Under the pieces are notes generated by a model. The model saw nothing but the letters and a program-made list of their open reading frames with translations. It did no database searches and was not told the origin of the DNA. From Scolanthus callimorphus (lineage: Eukaryota > Cnidaria > Anthozoa > Actiniaria > Edwardsiidae), in assembly GCA_033964015.1 (NCBI GenBank), contig CM066912.1:19951073-20015072 (forward strand): a DNA stretch of 64,000 nucleotides. Reading direction: 5' to 3'. Within the stretch, counting starts at the first letter, position 1. Each line of letters starts with the position of its first letter. Below are positions 43,166 through 56,255 of the stretch, piece after piece. A program made the translations under genes and the position numbers.

Positions 43166-45240
43166 TCTATAAATCATTAGTCAAATAGCACTAGTGGGAT
43201 ATTGTCAATGCTGCGTTCTGATTTGTTGAGCTACTAGTAGGCTGTAAGTTATAGTCTACTTAAAAGCGAAAAGTGTTGGATTTGAAAGCCAGAAAATGGC
43301 AAATGACCAGAACAAAAACATTTTATTGGCAATACAAATTGACATACTAGTGTGATTTGACTAAAACAATTATTCCTCTCGCCCTCATAATAATTGTTAA
43401 TTAGGAGAGCACTACAAAAACTAAAAGGCAGACGCTAATTTACGCTTAATAGCTGGTTTCATATGTCGGGTCTAGGGAATGATCGGCGATGGCTAGTTTC
43501 CCGGTTCCAAACATATGTAACCACGGCTTAGCGGAAGTCTGGGATGCGATCGGGATACTAGAAACGGTTTTGTATTATCGCTGACGTCGTCGACAATTCC
43601 CGATGTGCGTTTTCAAAAGACTAGGATTGACGAGATGGTCTGGAAAACCACAGATCCTTGATCGTTCCCCACGCGGTTCCCGATACCCGTAAAAAGCGAA
43701 ATACGTTAGGCGTAAGAAAAAAATAATAATAATAAATTAAGTGTATCTAGTTCGCCCGTATCAGGCGCAATTTCGAGCTCTTGGTGTGGTTGTTACTGCT
43801 ATATACCGGCCTGGATTTTTTAATCTTTAAATGTAGCTAAACCTTTTCTTTACAAAGTGGCGGGTTCCTTTAGTGGCCAGAGTGATTCGGCAAAGGAGGA
43901 CAAGAAAGAACAATGGCGCTAGATATCCGTGAAAGTCTTCATAAACCATCTTATAAACTTTAACGTAATACCATTTAGCTCTTTCCTGCCAAACAGGCAA
44001 ACGCCGAAATCATTCAAGTGAATATTTAAGAAAATTCTGCACGCTGATTGGTCTATTTCATCCTATTTTCACGTATTTTGCTTCAGTCACAGCGGCCGGT
44101 GTTTTAAGTGGCTATACCATTAAAAGTGCCGGGAAAGTGGGCGAACATAGGGATTCGAGATATAGAAATTTGGAATGTAATGAAAGCGCATTTTCAGGTT
44201 GAAAATTCAGTTGGAATTCTTAAAAATCGCTTGAGTGACTATATATTAAAACCAAACCCGTGATTATCGACGAATAGCCACCTTAATGTGAGCTATTGCC
44301 GATATTCGCCAAGTCGCTGAAATAGGATATCATCTTCATTGCGGATGCAAACAACAACACAGAAGGAAACCGAACTCCTAAACCAAAATATTATTGATCA
44401 ATTCGATACTGCTAAAAGAAAAACGAGAAAATTAATCTTCGCTTTTCAATGAACCAACCGTATGTCGGTGATATTTTCTATATTCAAAAGGCGGTGTCTG
44501 GAAAAGGGATTTTGCACTTTTAGTGCCTCGTGTAAGAAAATATAACGAGAGTATAACTGTAGCGGTAGCATTTGTGACGTATCTATCGCTAATGTGAGTA
44601 CAAGTAGGCACCTCCTAAAAGTGGAGCTCAAATTGTAAAAAGAGTCGAAAGGGTATGGTAGCGGTTTTGCGAATTTCACTATATTAAAGGGTAGTGATTT
44701 TACGAAATTTCACTATATAAAAGAGTTGAACATCACTAGATTCTGTTTAAAAAAAAGTTTGCGTTGGCGTTTTGGAGCTTTTAATTTTAAAGCGTATATA
44801 ACACGTGCCTTTGCTAACGCAGAAGTCCCACATCATACCGGAGCTTTCACAAAGCGGGTGTCCTTTACCTAATTTTACTATATAAGGGAAAGGGTGGGGG
44901 TCTATCGTCTGGGCGGAGCATCCCCTACAAAATACAAGTTTTGAAGTACCGTTTCCCCCCGGGATTTAACAAGTTATCCGCTGGTTAATGTGATCGTGTA
45001 CCCGTATTTAACCAAAGCCCCTGTAGTGTGCGCAATCAGTGATACAATCCAATTGGCTCAAAAGAAAGGTAAACGGGAGGTCAACAACTACTGCGGGAGC
45101 GCTCGAGAAGCACAGGGCGCGCTTGCTTGGAAAAATATTTAAAATTTGAAATGGATCTTAGTGATTTGGGGAGAGCATTAAAAGCAATGGCTGCACTGTC
45201 CTGAAAGGTTTCTGACTCTAGTGGTGTGCGCAGGGTAACA
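43166..45240. other. No supported gene
   Basis: AT-rich intergenic sequence with an (AAT)n tract near 43721 and repeated TTTCACTATAT(A/T)AA blocks at about 44675-44720. No coding features were found. Confidence 0.3.
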
Positions 45241-45463
45241 GTTGAAGAAGATCTTAACACCCTAGAGTGGTTGAATATTTCAAGTTTGAGGTTATTAGGC
45301 CAGTGCGCATGGTAAAGGGCATTGTGGGCGACTTTAGCATGTTTAACTCACTACGCTGACTAATAGGCAGCCACCCTATCTTTGTTATGCTCTCCAAGTT
45401 GTTAACATAACGCCCGGTCACAAAACCTGCCGGAGAAAATTGAATCCGTTGCAGCCTTTTCAA
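45241..45463 (-). pseudogene. Non-LTR retrotransposon reverse-transcriptase C-terminal fragment
   Basis: The minus-strand reading KRLQRIQFSPAGFVTGRYV then KIGWLPISQRSELNMLK matches the thumb or post-RT region typical of CR1/L2-type LINE proteins. A one-base frame change follows, and the adjacent frame continues VAHNALYHAHWPNNLKLE. It is a short, frameshifted relic and not active. Confidence 0.7.
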
Positions 45464-45814
45464 AAGAGCATCATTGAGAGGGTAGAAGACAGTGACGTGT
45501 CTTCGGAGAGCCGTCTGGTTGTAGACAAGCCATTAGTCCTACGATCTAAGACATCCATAATATGGCCATTCTCTCAGATTTCAAAGGGCAAACGAAAGCA
45601 TAAGCCAATCAGAATCGGCCCCTGGTCATCTGCTCCCGTGGGGTCCAAAAAACTGTCAAACGCGGAGGAGGGCCTGGCAACGAGAATGATACAACCCAAA
45701 ACCGTGATCTCGCTTTCACGTGCAACATGCGAATTGTTAAAAGAATCGTTAAAAAGCTGACCGGCGCTTGGCAGGATTCTGGCACTTTCGGGAGTGTATA
45801 ACGACAGAATATTA

Positions 45815-46250
45815 CGGACTCCGTAAGTACGCCTTGGACGTGAGCTCCGCTGTATTAAACCTCTTCTTTACGCCTCAATGACGTATTTACCTTGCACTGC
45901 ACTGATTATTAATAATAATAATAATAACAGATTCGCACATTGGGCACATCCACGAGGTGGCTCTTCGTCGCGTGCGTCTGTGAAGTGTTTAGTTAGACCT
46001 GAAGACCTGTATCAGCATCCCAGGATTCTTTTACGTCCCCCTCGAATTGGATATGTGAGGGGAGGGAGACGGGACCTCTGTTTATTGTCTCATCCGAAAG
46101 ACTCTAGGGATATTCTGGACAATGTCGCACAGGGAAATGACTATAAAAGATGATGGGGCTCCGCAAGTGCGCCTCCGATGTGAGCTCCGCCGTAAACTTC
46201 TTTTTAGTGGTTCATGACGTATTTACTGTGCGCTTCCAGCTGTGAATTAT
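45815..46250. repeat. Flanking direct repeats around an insert with (AAT)n
   Basis: GGACTCCGTAAGTACGCC..TGAGCTCCGC at 45815-45900 is echoed by GGGCTCCGCAAGTGCGCC..TGAGCTCCGC at 46152-46240. Between them lie (AAT)n and a segment with GACGGGACCTCTGTTTATTG and CTCATCCGAAAGACTC, a motif I recall from repeats in several invertebrates. Confidence 0.6.
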
Positions 46251-48829
46251 CTATTAAAAGCAATTAGATTAGCGCGTGTGTGTACAGACATGCAAGACTG
46301 TATCATCCCGTCTGTCAAGCAAGTGACATCTCGGCATGATTGGCGTACATAAAACACACAAAACTGAGCTTCCTTCCTGACAGAACTGGCAGCGTCTCTC
46401 GAATACCTTCACAAAACAACTTGAAAAATCACACACGCTGATCAAGAGAGCTACAGTAGAAATGTAGAGGAAACTCACAAGCTCACAACGCTGCATATAG
46501 GTAGGTGATGCAACATATCATTTTCCGGTTTGATATTTAGCTAGGAAACGAGATATTCGTGGAACAACATTCATGTTCTTGGCCAGGAAATTATACAAAT
46601 TCGTTTACAAAAGCACATTCAGCCACTATTAGTGAGATGCAAAATAGAGAAAGGAGGAAAGAGGTCAGACGAAGTAGAAGTACGAGTTTATCACAATTGG
46701 AAATCAGCTAGAAGTGTAATTTCTGCGACAGTTAAGCATTTGAACTCTTACAAGAATAACTTCACATGGTGAAATGGAGAGTTCTAATCGAAAGACCACA
46801 GGGCAAAAGAAACATTATTTTTATTATTATTTCTACCAGCCAAAAGAACTATACGTGATACAATTGATACAATCCTGGGTTAAGCATTTCTACACGAAAT
46901 ATTAGTTCATGTGGTCTCTAATAACAAAAGGCTTTTCCAATATCTCCGACACCATGACTCCTCAAATCTTAAGAGTTGTAAAATACGATATAGCGGAGAA
47001 TCCCCGAAGAATGAACCATCGCTTTGCCGTATCGGTTTTCCTGCTTCTAGCGCAGCTAAAAGCAAATTATCAAAGCATTAAAACACCATAGAGAGAGACT
47101 TTCTTTCATGATTTTTCTGGTCAAATGTGCAACAATTTCATTGCCATAAATTTAAGCCAGCAGTAAGTTTCTACAAGGCAATCGTTTTTAACAGCCTTGT
47201 TTTTCAAGGATTTTAAGACTGCAAATAATCGTAAAGAATGCCTTTCTCATATTATGAACATCACTTGACTAAAACAGCAAGGCTGTCCAATTCCTTAACC
47301 GTACAAATATTTTAGTGTACGCATTCCAGGCATTTGGAATACAACAGGGCAAAAAGGTCAGGGCACGCCGCATATTTGTAGACTCCATTTTAGATAAATA
47401 CATACGCTTGCTCCTGGCTGAATGCTTTCACTTGCATATTTTTACATTATTATTTTGTTTGTTTGGCCTGCAAACACTATTCACATTATCCAAGTAAATA
47501 TGTACTCACAATTAATGAGGCGCCGTACAGAAATCAATTTCTCTTTACAAATATTGAACACTATTATAAAATTTTAAGCAGAATCTTGCTTTAGAAAACA
47601 CCCTCGAAAATATTATGAAATGTGAGCTTGTTTTTCACTATTATTTAATTTTTAGCCGGATTAAGAGTTAAATCCCTTATAGATTAGAACATCACACCTA
47701 GGAATCTACGAAGTTTCAGAGCTATATGCTTTTAATCAATCAAAAATTGACGTTTTTGCTCGGCAACGAAGTCGCAGTGGCAATAATATTTGAGAAATTC
47801 ATTTCTACCCATTCTTCGTTTAATTCTTTAATCACACGTTCGTTAGGGCTGATTACTCAGTCGATTAACATAGATTTGTTTCGAATTAACAGAAATAAAA
47901 TGACAGCAACTTTAATACCGCGGAACTCCCTATACTCCATTTTCTTCATCCACAGAAGCAAGCTGATCTGAGCTGCAAAATTTTGCAAAGGAGCTTTTTG
48001 TTTTGAGATGGAAAGCATTAAGTTCTTAGAGACACTTGACATTTCAGCACCTCTACTCATCAACATTTCGTAAGCCAAAAATGTCCTACGACATTTCAGT
48101 TCCCTTTTTCCCTTTTCGGCCTTGTGAAACATTTTTCCCAAGAATTTATCTCCCGCAACGGACTTTTGCCTTACTTATGAACAAATTTCAACTTTAATCT
48201 CAGACAATCCGGCTATACATTTACTTTTTCGTGTACTTGAAAACGATAATTTTTCACAAGTGGGTATACTCTCCCCTAAACACTAGCTCTCTTCCTCTCT
48301 CTCTCGTAAATGTATGTGTGAACATTGAAATATTTCGTATTTAGTTGCTATTTTCCGAGCCCGAGCTACACTTTTCAATACTACAAATAGAATTGCCACC
48401 AAGGATTAAAATTGAAAATTTTTCCAAATCGATAAGTTTGTCCTTTGAAATCAACGAATATATTTTTGGGCAACATTGTTTATCTGCAGCAAAAGACACC
48501 TTGAGAGCTTTTAATGGATAATTTTGTGCAGTAAGATCTTATGTTCAGATAGCACACCAAGCGGAAACTGCTTTAATAGATTAGAAATGTCCATGGAAGT
48601 GCCTCGTAAATGGTTTTCTAATTAGCGCAAAAATCTACAGAGATCTCGTTTTCCTATATGACACTCACAGAAGTATAATGACAAGCTGCCTGAAATTTAT
48701 AAAAATGCAAAGAAACCTCAGATGAGTGATGTTCGATACTACTTTTCAGTCAAATCGCTTGGAACTGAAGGCGACTTGAGTTAATATGGAGTGCACGTTT
48801 GGTCTGCGCATGACCGGAAATGATGTCTA
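46251..48829. other. Gene-poor stretch, nothing recognised
   Basis: A (CTCT)n tract lies near 48288. Open frames here are short and lack motifs or splice support. Confidence 0.3.
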
Positions 48830-49045
48830 TTTCTTGTACCCGGACCTCCCCGGCTCGTCACATCGCGAGGGAGGTTCTGGGGGCATTAATTTGAGGTCTT
48901 TCGCTGATTGGATGATTTTGAACGTTGGGGCAAGCGCAGAATGTACTTTATCTCAGCGGCTCTGTAACAAATCCCGCGCATGCGTCAGTGGCTGTCACCT
49001 CCCCACGAGGTGACCAGCCGAAGAGCTCTGGATACGAGAGCGACA
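48830..49045. mobile_element. MITE family A copy
   Basis: TTGTACCCGGACCTCCCCGG to CCAGCCGAAGAGCTCTGGAT retains both arms, including the GGAGGTTCTGGGGGCATT and CGCATGCGTCAGTGGCTGTC blocks of the family. Confidence 0.8.
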
Positions 49046-49274
49046 GTAGACATAACATCCGGTCATGCGCAGAAGCCGTGGTCTTCTCTTGACTGCAAAC
49101 CACGAGTCACGGAAATGAATGACTCGATGTATGCAAAGAAAAACCGGATTCTTCAGCCAAAAAGGATGACAAATGAAATGATACATTCGTCACTATAATG
49201 ACTGCACGTACTGATTTAAGGTTCCATAGCTACGAACATTTCTGCAGAAACCCATAGGAAAAGCTGAATTCCCT

Positions 49275-49672
49275 AGCCTGCGAAAGCCGACACCACTTAG
49301 CGCTCGCCGAAAGAAACCATGGGCTAGCCAGTATCAGCTCTTACTCCCGCAAGGAGGCGTCTGCGCGCCCAAGCCAAACATTCCATACCGATGAAGTATT
49401 TTGACCCAGATCTGGTCAGAATTATTACGTGGCCAATTCAACTTTGTTGCATCTTTTTCGTCTGATTTGAATTCCTTACTTTTTTATTTTCTATTTAAAA
49501 TACTTTGTGTGTTATAAAAATCAAATAGCATATAGTCAAATTGGCCACGTAATACATTTGACCAGATTTGGGTCAAAATACGTCATCAGTATGGAATGTT
49601 TGGCTTGAGCGCGCAGACGCCTCTCAGCGGGAGTCTCTTTCGGCGAGTGGTGTGGGCTTTCGAAGGCTATGA
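49275..49672. mobile_element. Foldback element of about 400 bp
   Basis: The left arm has CTAGCCTGCGAAAGCC, GCCAAACATTCCATACCGAT and ATTACGTGGCCAATT. The right arm is the inverse (AATTGGCCACGTAAT, ATCAGTATGGAATGTTTGGC, GGCTTTCGAAGGCTA). Arms are long and imperfect. There is no coding sequence. Confidence 0.88.
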
Positions 49673-51069
49673 ATCCCCATGACCCAAGAATAGGAAGTGT
49701 TCGGCTTTCGATCCAATGGATAAACACAAGGATGTCAAATACTCTCCATTCTTGTGTCACGTTAAGCTCTTCCCATGGTTTTCTGCAAAAAAATCCTTAT
49801 GAGGTCATTTTGACACTTATTAAAAGGTACACAAGTTGTCAGGAATTTGTGGGCTTGCGGCACATTTGGTAAGTTGGCCGCCATGTTGGAGTCCCTCCCA
49901 GGGAAACAGTCTAAAACTTGGCAGAGCTATTAATGGAAACTATGTTTGTTCGAAATGTGTGATCGCCATTGGGGATTAAGACAGATACATATACCTTTCA
50001 TGCGTAATATATCCAGGGCGACCGTGATTCTTAAGTTTGATACTTAGATCTTGAACTTGTATTCGTATCCAGTTCCCGGCAAATGATGCGTGTAAAATAC
50101 AAAATATGAACTTATTCGAGAAACTTGCTTTTTCACTACTGAGAATAAAACTTTCACGGGTTCATTCTTGTATTGAAACCGAAAGTTTCGGCTAAAAAAA
50201 TCGTCTTCGTATATTTTGAAGCGCCTTTTTTTTACCTTCACTCGACGTGAAATCAAACCGCAAAAATTAATCCGTGGCAATGTAATAAAACAAGGAACTA
50301 GTTTACCCGGAGCGTGAAAATTGGCCAGGGATGCGACGTTTGCGCAGACTCACAAGCCTGCCCTGTTGCCTGCGCCTGCATTCATTTGTCAGCGTCGAGT
50401 CGACAAATTTGCCACCTGCTGCCTTTGCCCATATCTTCAAATAAATGAAAAAAAAAAGAGATAGATAGATAGTTTTATTATTCCCTTGCAGCCAAAAGGC
50501 TAAATCGCGGATACATTTTACAATTTTACAATGGATAAAGATTCAATCCAGTGCAATACTATGTGCAAAACAAAATATATTTGATCACTCTGTCGGCGAA
50601 ATAGAGCACTCGTTATGTCGGGAAAAACACGAGAACATTGTAATTTTTGTATGCTTAGGGTGTCTCTAATAACACCACAAGTGGCCTTTTTCGCCGATAA
50701 CGTCATAGAAAGTTGTGCTCTTATGTTTTAATGATATAGCGGGGGAAACCATTACTTGAACAATGAAATAGAGCATAGATTTGGACCAATCAGAGCGCGC
50801 ATATCGCAGTTGTATTATAAACAGAAAACATACAAAGGGAATGTGTATAACACCGATAAAATCATCTACATTAAGTCGATCATTGAATTTTTGAGACGTG
50901 CCAAGTTTGGAGGAGAGAAGACGCCCTGGCGTTCCTGTATTCAGTGACAAATTGAACCACGCACGTCTTCTGTAAGAGATATGGCGACATATGGGCTGAC
51001 ACATGGGTGGGGCACCTCGAGGGTGTCTCACGCGTGATTTTGTCACCCATGTCACTATATCAAGATATT

Positions 51070-51165
51070 ATTACAATTTTCATAATTCTGCGAACTCTAC
51101 GGCAACTAACAAACCGCGGTTTGGCTTCCGTCAATCAAACGAGTGAACAGCTCTGGATGATTTTA
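51070..51165. repeat. Half copy of the 63.65-kb foldback element
   Basis: TTTTCATAATTCTGCGAACT and TTGGCTTCCGTCAATCAAAC match the arm of the element at 63650-63957. Confidence 0.75.
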
Positions 51166-51379
51166 CGCAGGCTTTAAGAGTTTTTTTTAATATACAAGAA
51201 CTAGCAGACTTTTTTTTTTAATTTTCTGCCAAACCTAGCAAACGAAACTTATCCACGCGCCTGTTTTGAAAGGTTCGATGGGATTTCGTGGGAGTGGGAG
51301 TTCGAAAAATTGTGAAAATCGCAGTAATACAAATGGCAGTTTTTGTCGCTAATATCCAATACTTTTCGATAGAATCCCA

Positions 51380-52066
51380 CTCAGGCAGATTAAGGCTTGG
51401 CTAGACTCCAATTTGCTCAATAAATTGATTTTTAAGACATTTCATCTTACAGACTGACAGAATATCAAATGTTTTGGTATGTATTAATAGAAAACCTTGA
51501 ACCCAAAAAAATTGATACCTGTTCCGGTACGAAGAGTAGTCACGTGACAAGCTAGCACTGGAATTTGAGCCAAATTTTCCAATTAAAAATGGGGAGTACA
51601 AGGAAAATATAGGATACTACAAATTACCATTCATTTTGCTCCTTTCCCAGAGTACTTTAAGGAATAGTTTTTGAAGTTTGGAAAAAACCTTTCAGAACGT
51701 GAGATATCCTGCAAAACAGGTCACGTGACCTAATTTGCATATGAGATTTTCCTAAATATCTCCTTCCCAAGTAGCGGTAGTCAACCTGCAAAGTCTATTT
51801 CATATAGCTACCCTAACCCTCTCATAAATAATATATATTTCACTTAGCAATTTTAATGCTAAGTACTCCCCATTTTCGAAAATTCATTTTAGCTGCCTTA
51901 AGGTCACGTGACCCTTGAAATGAAATTTTATCCCCATCAAAATGTCACGGGTCTTAATATGTACCTCCCATAAACAGATGAACATGATATGTCAAATAGC
52001 AAAAGTGTTATTGCAAAATATAATTTTATGCTATTTTATTCGAAAGCCAAGCCTTAATTCACCTGA
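51380..52066. mobile_element. DNA-element family E, copy 2
   Basis: It has the same ends and interior as 34897-35582 with scattered substitutions, and is immediately followed (52100-52382) by a copy of repeat F. Confidence 0.9.
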
Positions 52067-52099
52067 GCACCTGGTGGAAACTTGAAAGTTAAAAAAATC

Positions 52100-52382
52100 G
52101 GCATATCAAGAAAATTTCACCAAAAGCTGTCGTTTTGCCGACGTTGCAAAACTTCCTTATTAGGAAATCCCCCTTACCTTATTTGGAAGGTCTGTAAGTA
52201 CTTTTCCTCGTATCTCAGTGAAAAAAGCAGTAAAATTCGCCAAAACTTGCAGATAATCGAGAAACATCGTTTTCTTGTCCGCCATTTTGTTTTTACCCCC
52301 CGCCGAGGGGCCTGAGACACGTTTGAACACCACAGGCAACCCGCGCGGATTGGCCATAAAAACGACAGCACTTTCTTGATAT
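52100..52382. repeat. Dispersed repeat F, copy 2
   Basis: It matches 37334-37624, including CCCCTTACCTTATTTGGAAG and the ACCACAGGCAACCCGCGCGG block. Confidence 0.88.
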
Positions 52383-53339
52383 GGGAAAGACAAATGAGAA
52401 CCCCCTAAAATACGGCTCATTTTGGTTATTGCAGGTGTTTCTCTTTTGTAAATTCTCTGTTTATTTTTGCCATGAGGCTCCTTAAGTGATATTTTCCCAG
52501 CATAACCTCAGCTCTTATTTTTTCCAGCCAGCAAGGGAGTAGATAATGTTCTATTGCCAGCCAGCAGAAAAAAATCATATGATAAAATTCGAAAAATACG
52601 TTTTGTATAACGATCAACGTTTTCTAAGCAAAGCGGGAGTCGCCTACCAAAGTCTCGTCAAACTGATCAAAATGTACTTCAGATCCACTCGGTTGCGCCT
52701 CATCATGAGTCCGCATCAGTTTGACCACTTTATTACGTCATTCCGAGGTAATAAGAGGACATACTACTGGAAATAAGACATTTGTTAACTATAAAACAAA
52801 AGGTGGAAATATGTTGTGTTGCTTGCTCGACTCCTTCAAGAGTTTCTGAGCGGAAACACGAGAATTCCCAAAAGGTAAGTAATGTCAAACTTTTTCCAGC
52901 AATACAAGTAGGCAAGTGGGAAAAAGGTGTATGTATTGTTTGTACTATTTATTTCATAACTAGTTAGCGATTGTTAGTTTTAGGTCTGCTTCACTCTGTA
53001 TTGTCCAGAAAAGACATTCTCATTCAACTGATCCGAGGCCTTTCAGGGTAGACAAAAAACCCAAACGACTGGTCTAGTGAGATCTAATTTGAAAGACTTG
53101 ACGCCATTTGAAGACTTGACGCCATTTCGAACTCCAATCAATTAAGATTGCGACGGAGTTAAACTTGACGAGACTTTGATGTGCATGCGACTTGGAACAA
53201 CTGGCGCTGCACACTAATAGAACTCACGATAGCCATCATGTAGACCTTTAAGAAGGAAAAAATCAGAATCTCGCTGACAGGATCCCTCTACCTTATCCGG
53301 AACTGGCTGGACATAGTAACGCAATTATGCCGTGGCGGC

Positions 53340-53757
53340 AAAAGACGTTATTTGGGGTAAAACCAGCACAAAAACTCTTTTTCTGTGATTGGAGCAAAAA
53401 TTTGGAATAGCATATCTCAAAGCTTGCCAAAGCCTCTTTTCAAAAAAGAACTTCAAAGAATGCTGTTTAGTATCCTGGAAGAACAGGATAGTTATGCTGA
53501 TATTTCTCTATTAATTAATGAAATGAATATATCAAATAATTTATGTTATTTTGTATTTCTCAAACTTAGAACTATTTACATCCTTCTCTTTTTCGCTTGG
53601 TATTAACGTTTTTTTCCCCACGTTTTGATCCTTCGTTTTTCTCTGCTTCTTTGTCCTCTCACCGCCTGTCTCCACTAGCTATGCCTATTTGCAGGCGGTG
53701 TGACATCTTTGTAGTATTTAAGAAAAGATATAATAAAGTTGAAGTTGAAGACAAATT
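53340..53757 (+). pseudogene. LINE (CR1/L2-like) 3' end
   Basis: The frame FSVIGAKIWNSISQSLPK followed by PLFKKELQRMLFSILEEQD is the characteristic C-terminal tail of L2/CR1-type polymerase proteins. After the stop the 3' end closes with AATAAAGTTGAAGTTGAAG, a short repeat tail typical of such elements. It is 5'-truncated, as usual for LINE insertions. Confidence 0.75.
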
Positions 53758-54769
53758 TTGTCACAAACTGTCCGACATTGCAGTGCACGTCCTTATTAGG
53801 AAATCCCCTTTTACCTTATTTGGGACCCTTATATGTTAGCGAAAAAGACAGGAAATTCACTTATGGATGTTTGAGAAACAGTCATTCTCTTGGTGCCCAT
53901 TTTGCTTTTTCTCGGAATATTTTTATTATTCCTTGAGATGTTAAAAAAAACACAGCACTTTACTGATGATATAATTTGGCGGGAAAATCGTACAAGTTCA
54001 GTTTAACCAAGGTGCCCCATTATTTGCACCGGTTTTTTCTATATTTGTGTTCTTGAAATGTTTCTAATTCTAATGCTTTAGGCTGCATTTTTGAATAACT
54101 ACAGCTGATTGCATCACTAAACCTCCTTTCTTGTCATGTTAAAGATATAACCTGTCAGAAACGTACGTACGAGAAACTAAATCCTTTACATCACTTTTCT
54201 TAGCAACCTTCTGCCAAAAGAAAGTTCTCAGTTTTGCGAAACAACCACCATTAACATTTTCAAACGCGCTTAAATATTTGCTAAGAACATTGCTGACAGC
54301 AAAACTGGACGAGCTGTCTTACGTATAAAATTATATCTCAAATTACCTGAAAGTAAGCCACTTTTTTCGTAATTTCGCCCCTGGCAAAAAATTTACAATT
54401 TAATTGTGTTACTATTTTAGGAAAAGTTGACATGAATTGAGCGGAAAACTATGATTAGCGATTCCTTTAATTTTCTAAAAAGCCATTATATTTCGTTTCT
54501 AAAGTCACCCATGTTGTGGCTGCACAAAACAAATGGCTGCGTAGTTTTTAGGTTACGCTATAGAATCCGTTCAATCAATTCATTTTGTAGCTTGGCAAAT
54601 GCATAAGAAGCATTGTGGGCTGAGTTTTCGTTAATTCATACTAATTCTATGGCTTGCGTCGATGGGACAAAATCCTATATTAAGTTTAGGGATTTCAGGT
54701 GAGTCTTCTTTGTGTGTTTGTATGACATTTTGAACCTCAGTTGTTTTCTGTTTTTAGTTTTTCATCACC

Positions 54770-55640
54770 TCAAACGAAACGAAGATTTACAAAGGACAAA
54801 ACAAAAAACCTAGAAACCAAAAAACTACTAACGAAGCAACTTTTATACAAATGACAAAAAACACGAGAAACTAAAACGGCTCTAAAAGAAGCAGAATATA
54901 ACAGGCAGATTTTAAAGATCAGACGCTTAGAATAAGAAAAAAAAGAAAAGAAAAATATATGTCAAAGGAAACGAAGGTTTACGAAGCACAGAACAAAATA
55001 GAAACAGAAAGGCTACCTACTAATAAGAACTGTATACAATGAGACCAGAAAACACAGGACACTAAAACGGTTCTAAACGAAGCAAAAAATAACAGGTAGA
55101 ATTCAAAAAGACGCTTAGAATGAGAAACATAGAAAATAAAAACATATACCAAACGAAACGAAGTTTACAAAGGACAGAACAAAGTAGAAACAAAAAGGCT
55201 ACCAAACGAATGTTAAACGTTATACAAAGAGACCCCAAAAACACGAGACACTAAAATGGTTCTAAACGAAGCAAAATAAAACAGGCAGATATTAAAGAAG
55301 AGACTCTTAGAATGAGAAAAGAGAAAATAAAAACATATACCAAACGAAACGAAGGATTACAAAGGACATAACAAAGTAGAAACAAAAAGGCTACCAACGA
55401 ATAAACGTTATACAAAGAGACCCAAAAACACGAACAACTAAAATGGTTCTAAACGAAGCAAAATATAACAGGCAGACTTTACAGAAGAGACCTTTAGAAT
55501 GAGAAACAAAAATAATGAAAAAAAAATCATATATCAAATGAAACGTACCTCAGAACAAAGTAGAAACTAGAAAAATACCATTGAAAACGTTATACAAAGG
55601 GACCAAAAACACGAGAGAAACTCAAAAAGGTAATAAACGA
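54770..55640. repeat. Satellite-like tandem array, about 188-bp period, 4-5 copies
   Basis: The phrase CTAAAA(C/T)GG(T/C)TCTAAA recurs at 54871, 55062, 55251 and 55438. Each copy continues with ACAGGCAGA, CTTAGAATGAGAAA and AAACGAAACGAAG. The purine-rich strand is the plus strand. Copies differ by small indels. Confidence 0.9.
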
Positions 55641-56079
55641 AGCAGTATTTTTTAGGCAAAAGAGAAGCATAACATGAGCACAAAAGAGTACAGAATCATA
55701 ATCAAAGGACTCTACGAGCGAACTCATTCATATAGTACTTTAATTAATCAGCATGTCAGTTTTCGTTTTGCCGAATCAGTTGTCGAAACAGTCAAACGTA
55801 CAAAGTGCTCAAATGAAGAAGACAAAACAGTAAAAATTGATCGCCTTTCTCTGCGGTTTTGTTTTCTTTTATTCTAGTTTTTTAATTTGCAGTGACGATG
55901 CCTTCGGGCAATGTAAAACCAACCATTGCGGAACATTTAAACGTTTGTGAAAACAATATAACTCATTAGCTCGAACAAGAAAATCAATTTAGGGCATAAC
56001 AGTTGTTAAGTTCGAGTTCCGATAAGCTTGCATACAGTGAGACTTAGGCCCAGCACAATCGTCGAAGGTGAGTCGAATT

Positions 56080-56255
56080 TCTTTCCTTTTTCAAAGGATG
56101 CAGCTTCATTAGACTTTATGATAAAAAAACATTCACTATTGTTTTGGATTGGAACGCTACGGCGCGACTCTGACACGACGTCTGCCTTAGGCGTTCCATT
56201 GCAAAGTTTTCTATTATAAAGTCTAATGAAGCGGCATCCTTTGAAGGAAAGGTTC
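56080..56255. mobile_element. Foldback element
   Basis: AAAGGATGCAGCTTCATTAG followed by ACTTTATGATAA pairs with TTATTATAAAGTCTAATGAA and GCGGCATCCTTT. Confidence 0.8.

Noticed and set aside
45440..45760. Plus-strand open frame of 106 aa
   Set aside because: It overlaps an antisense LINE relic and shows no known domain or splice context.
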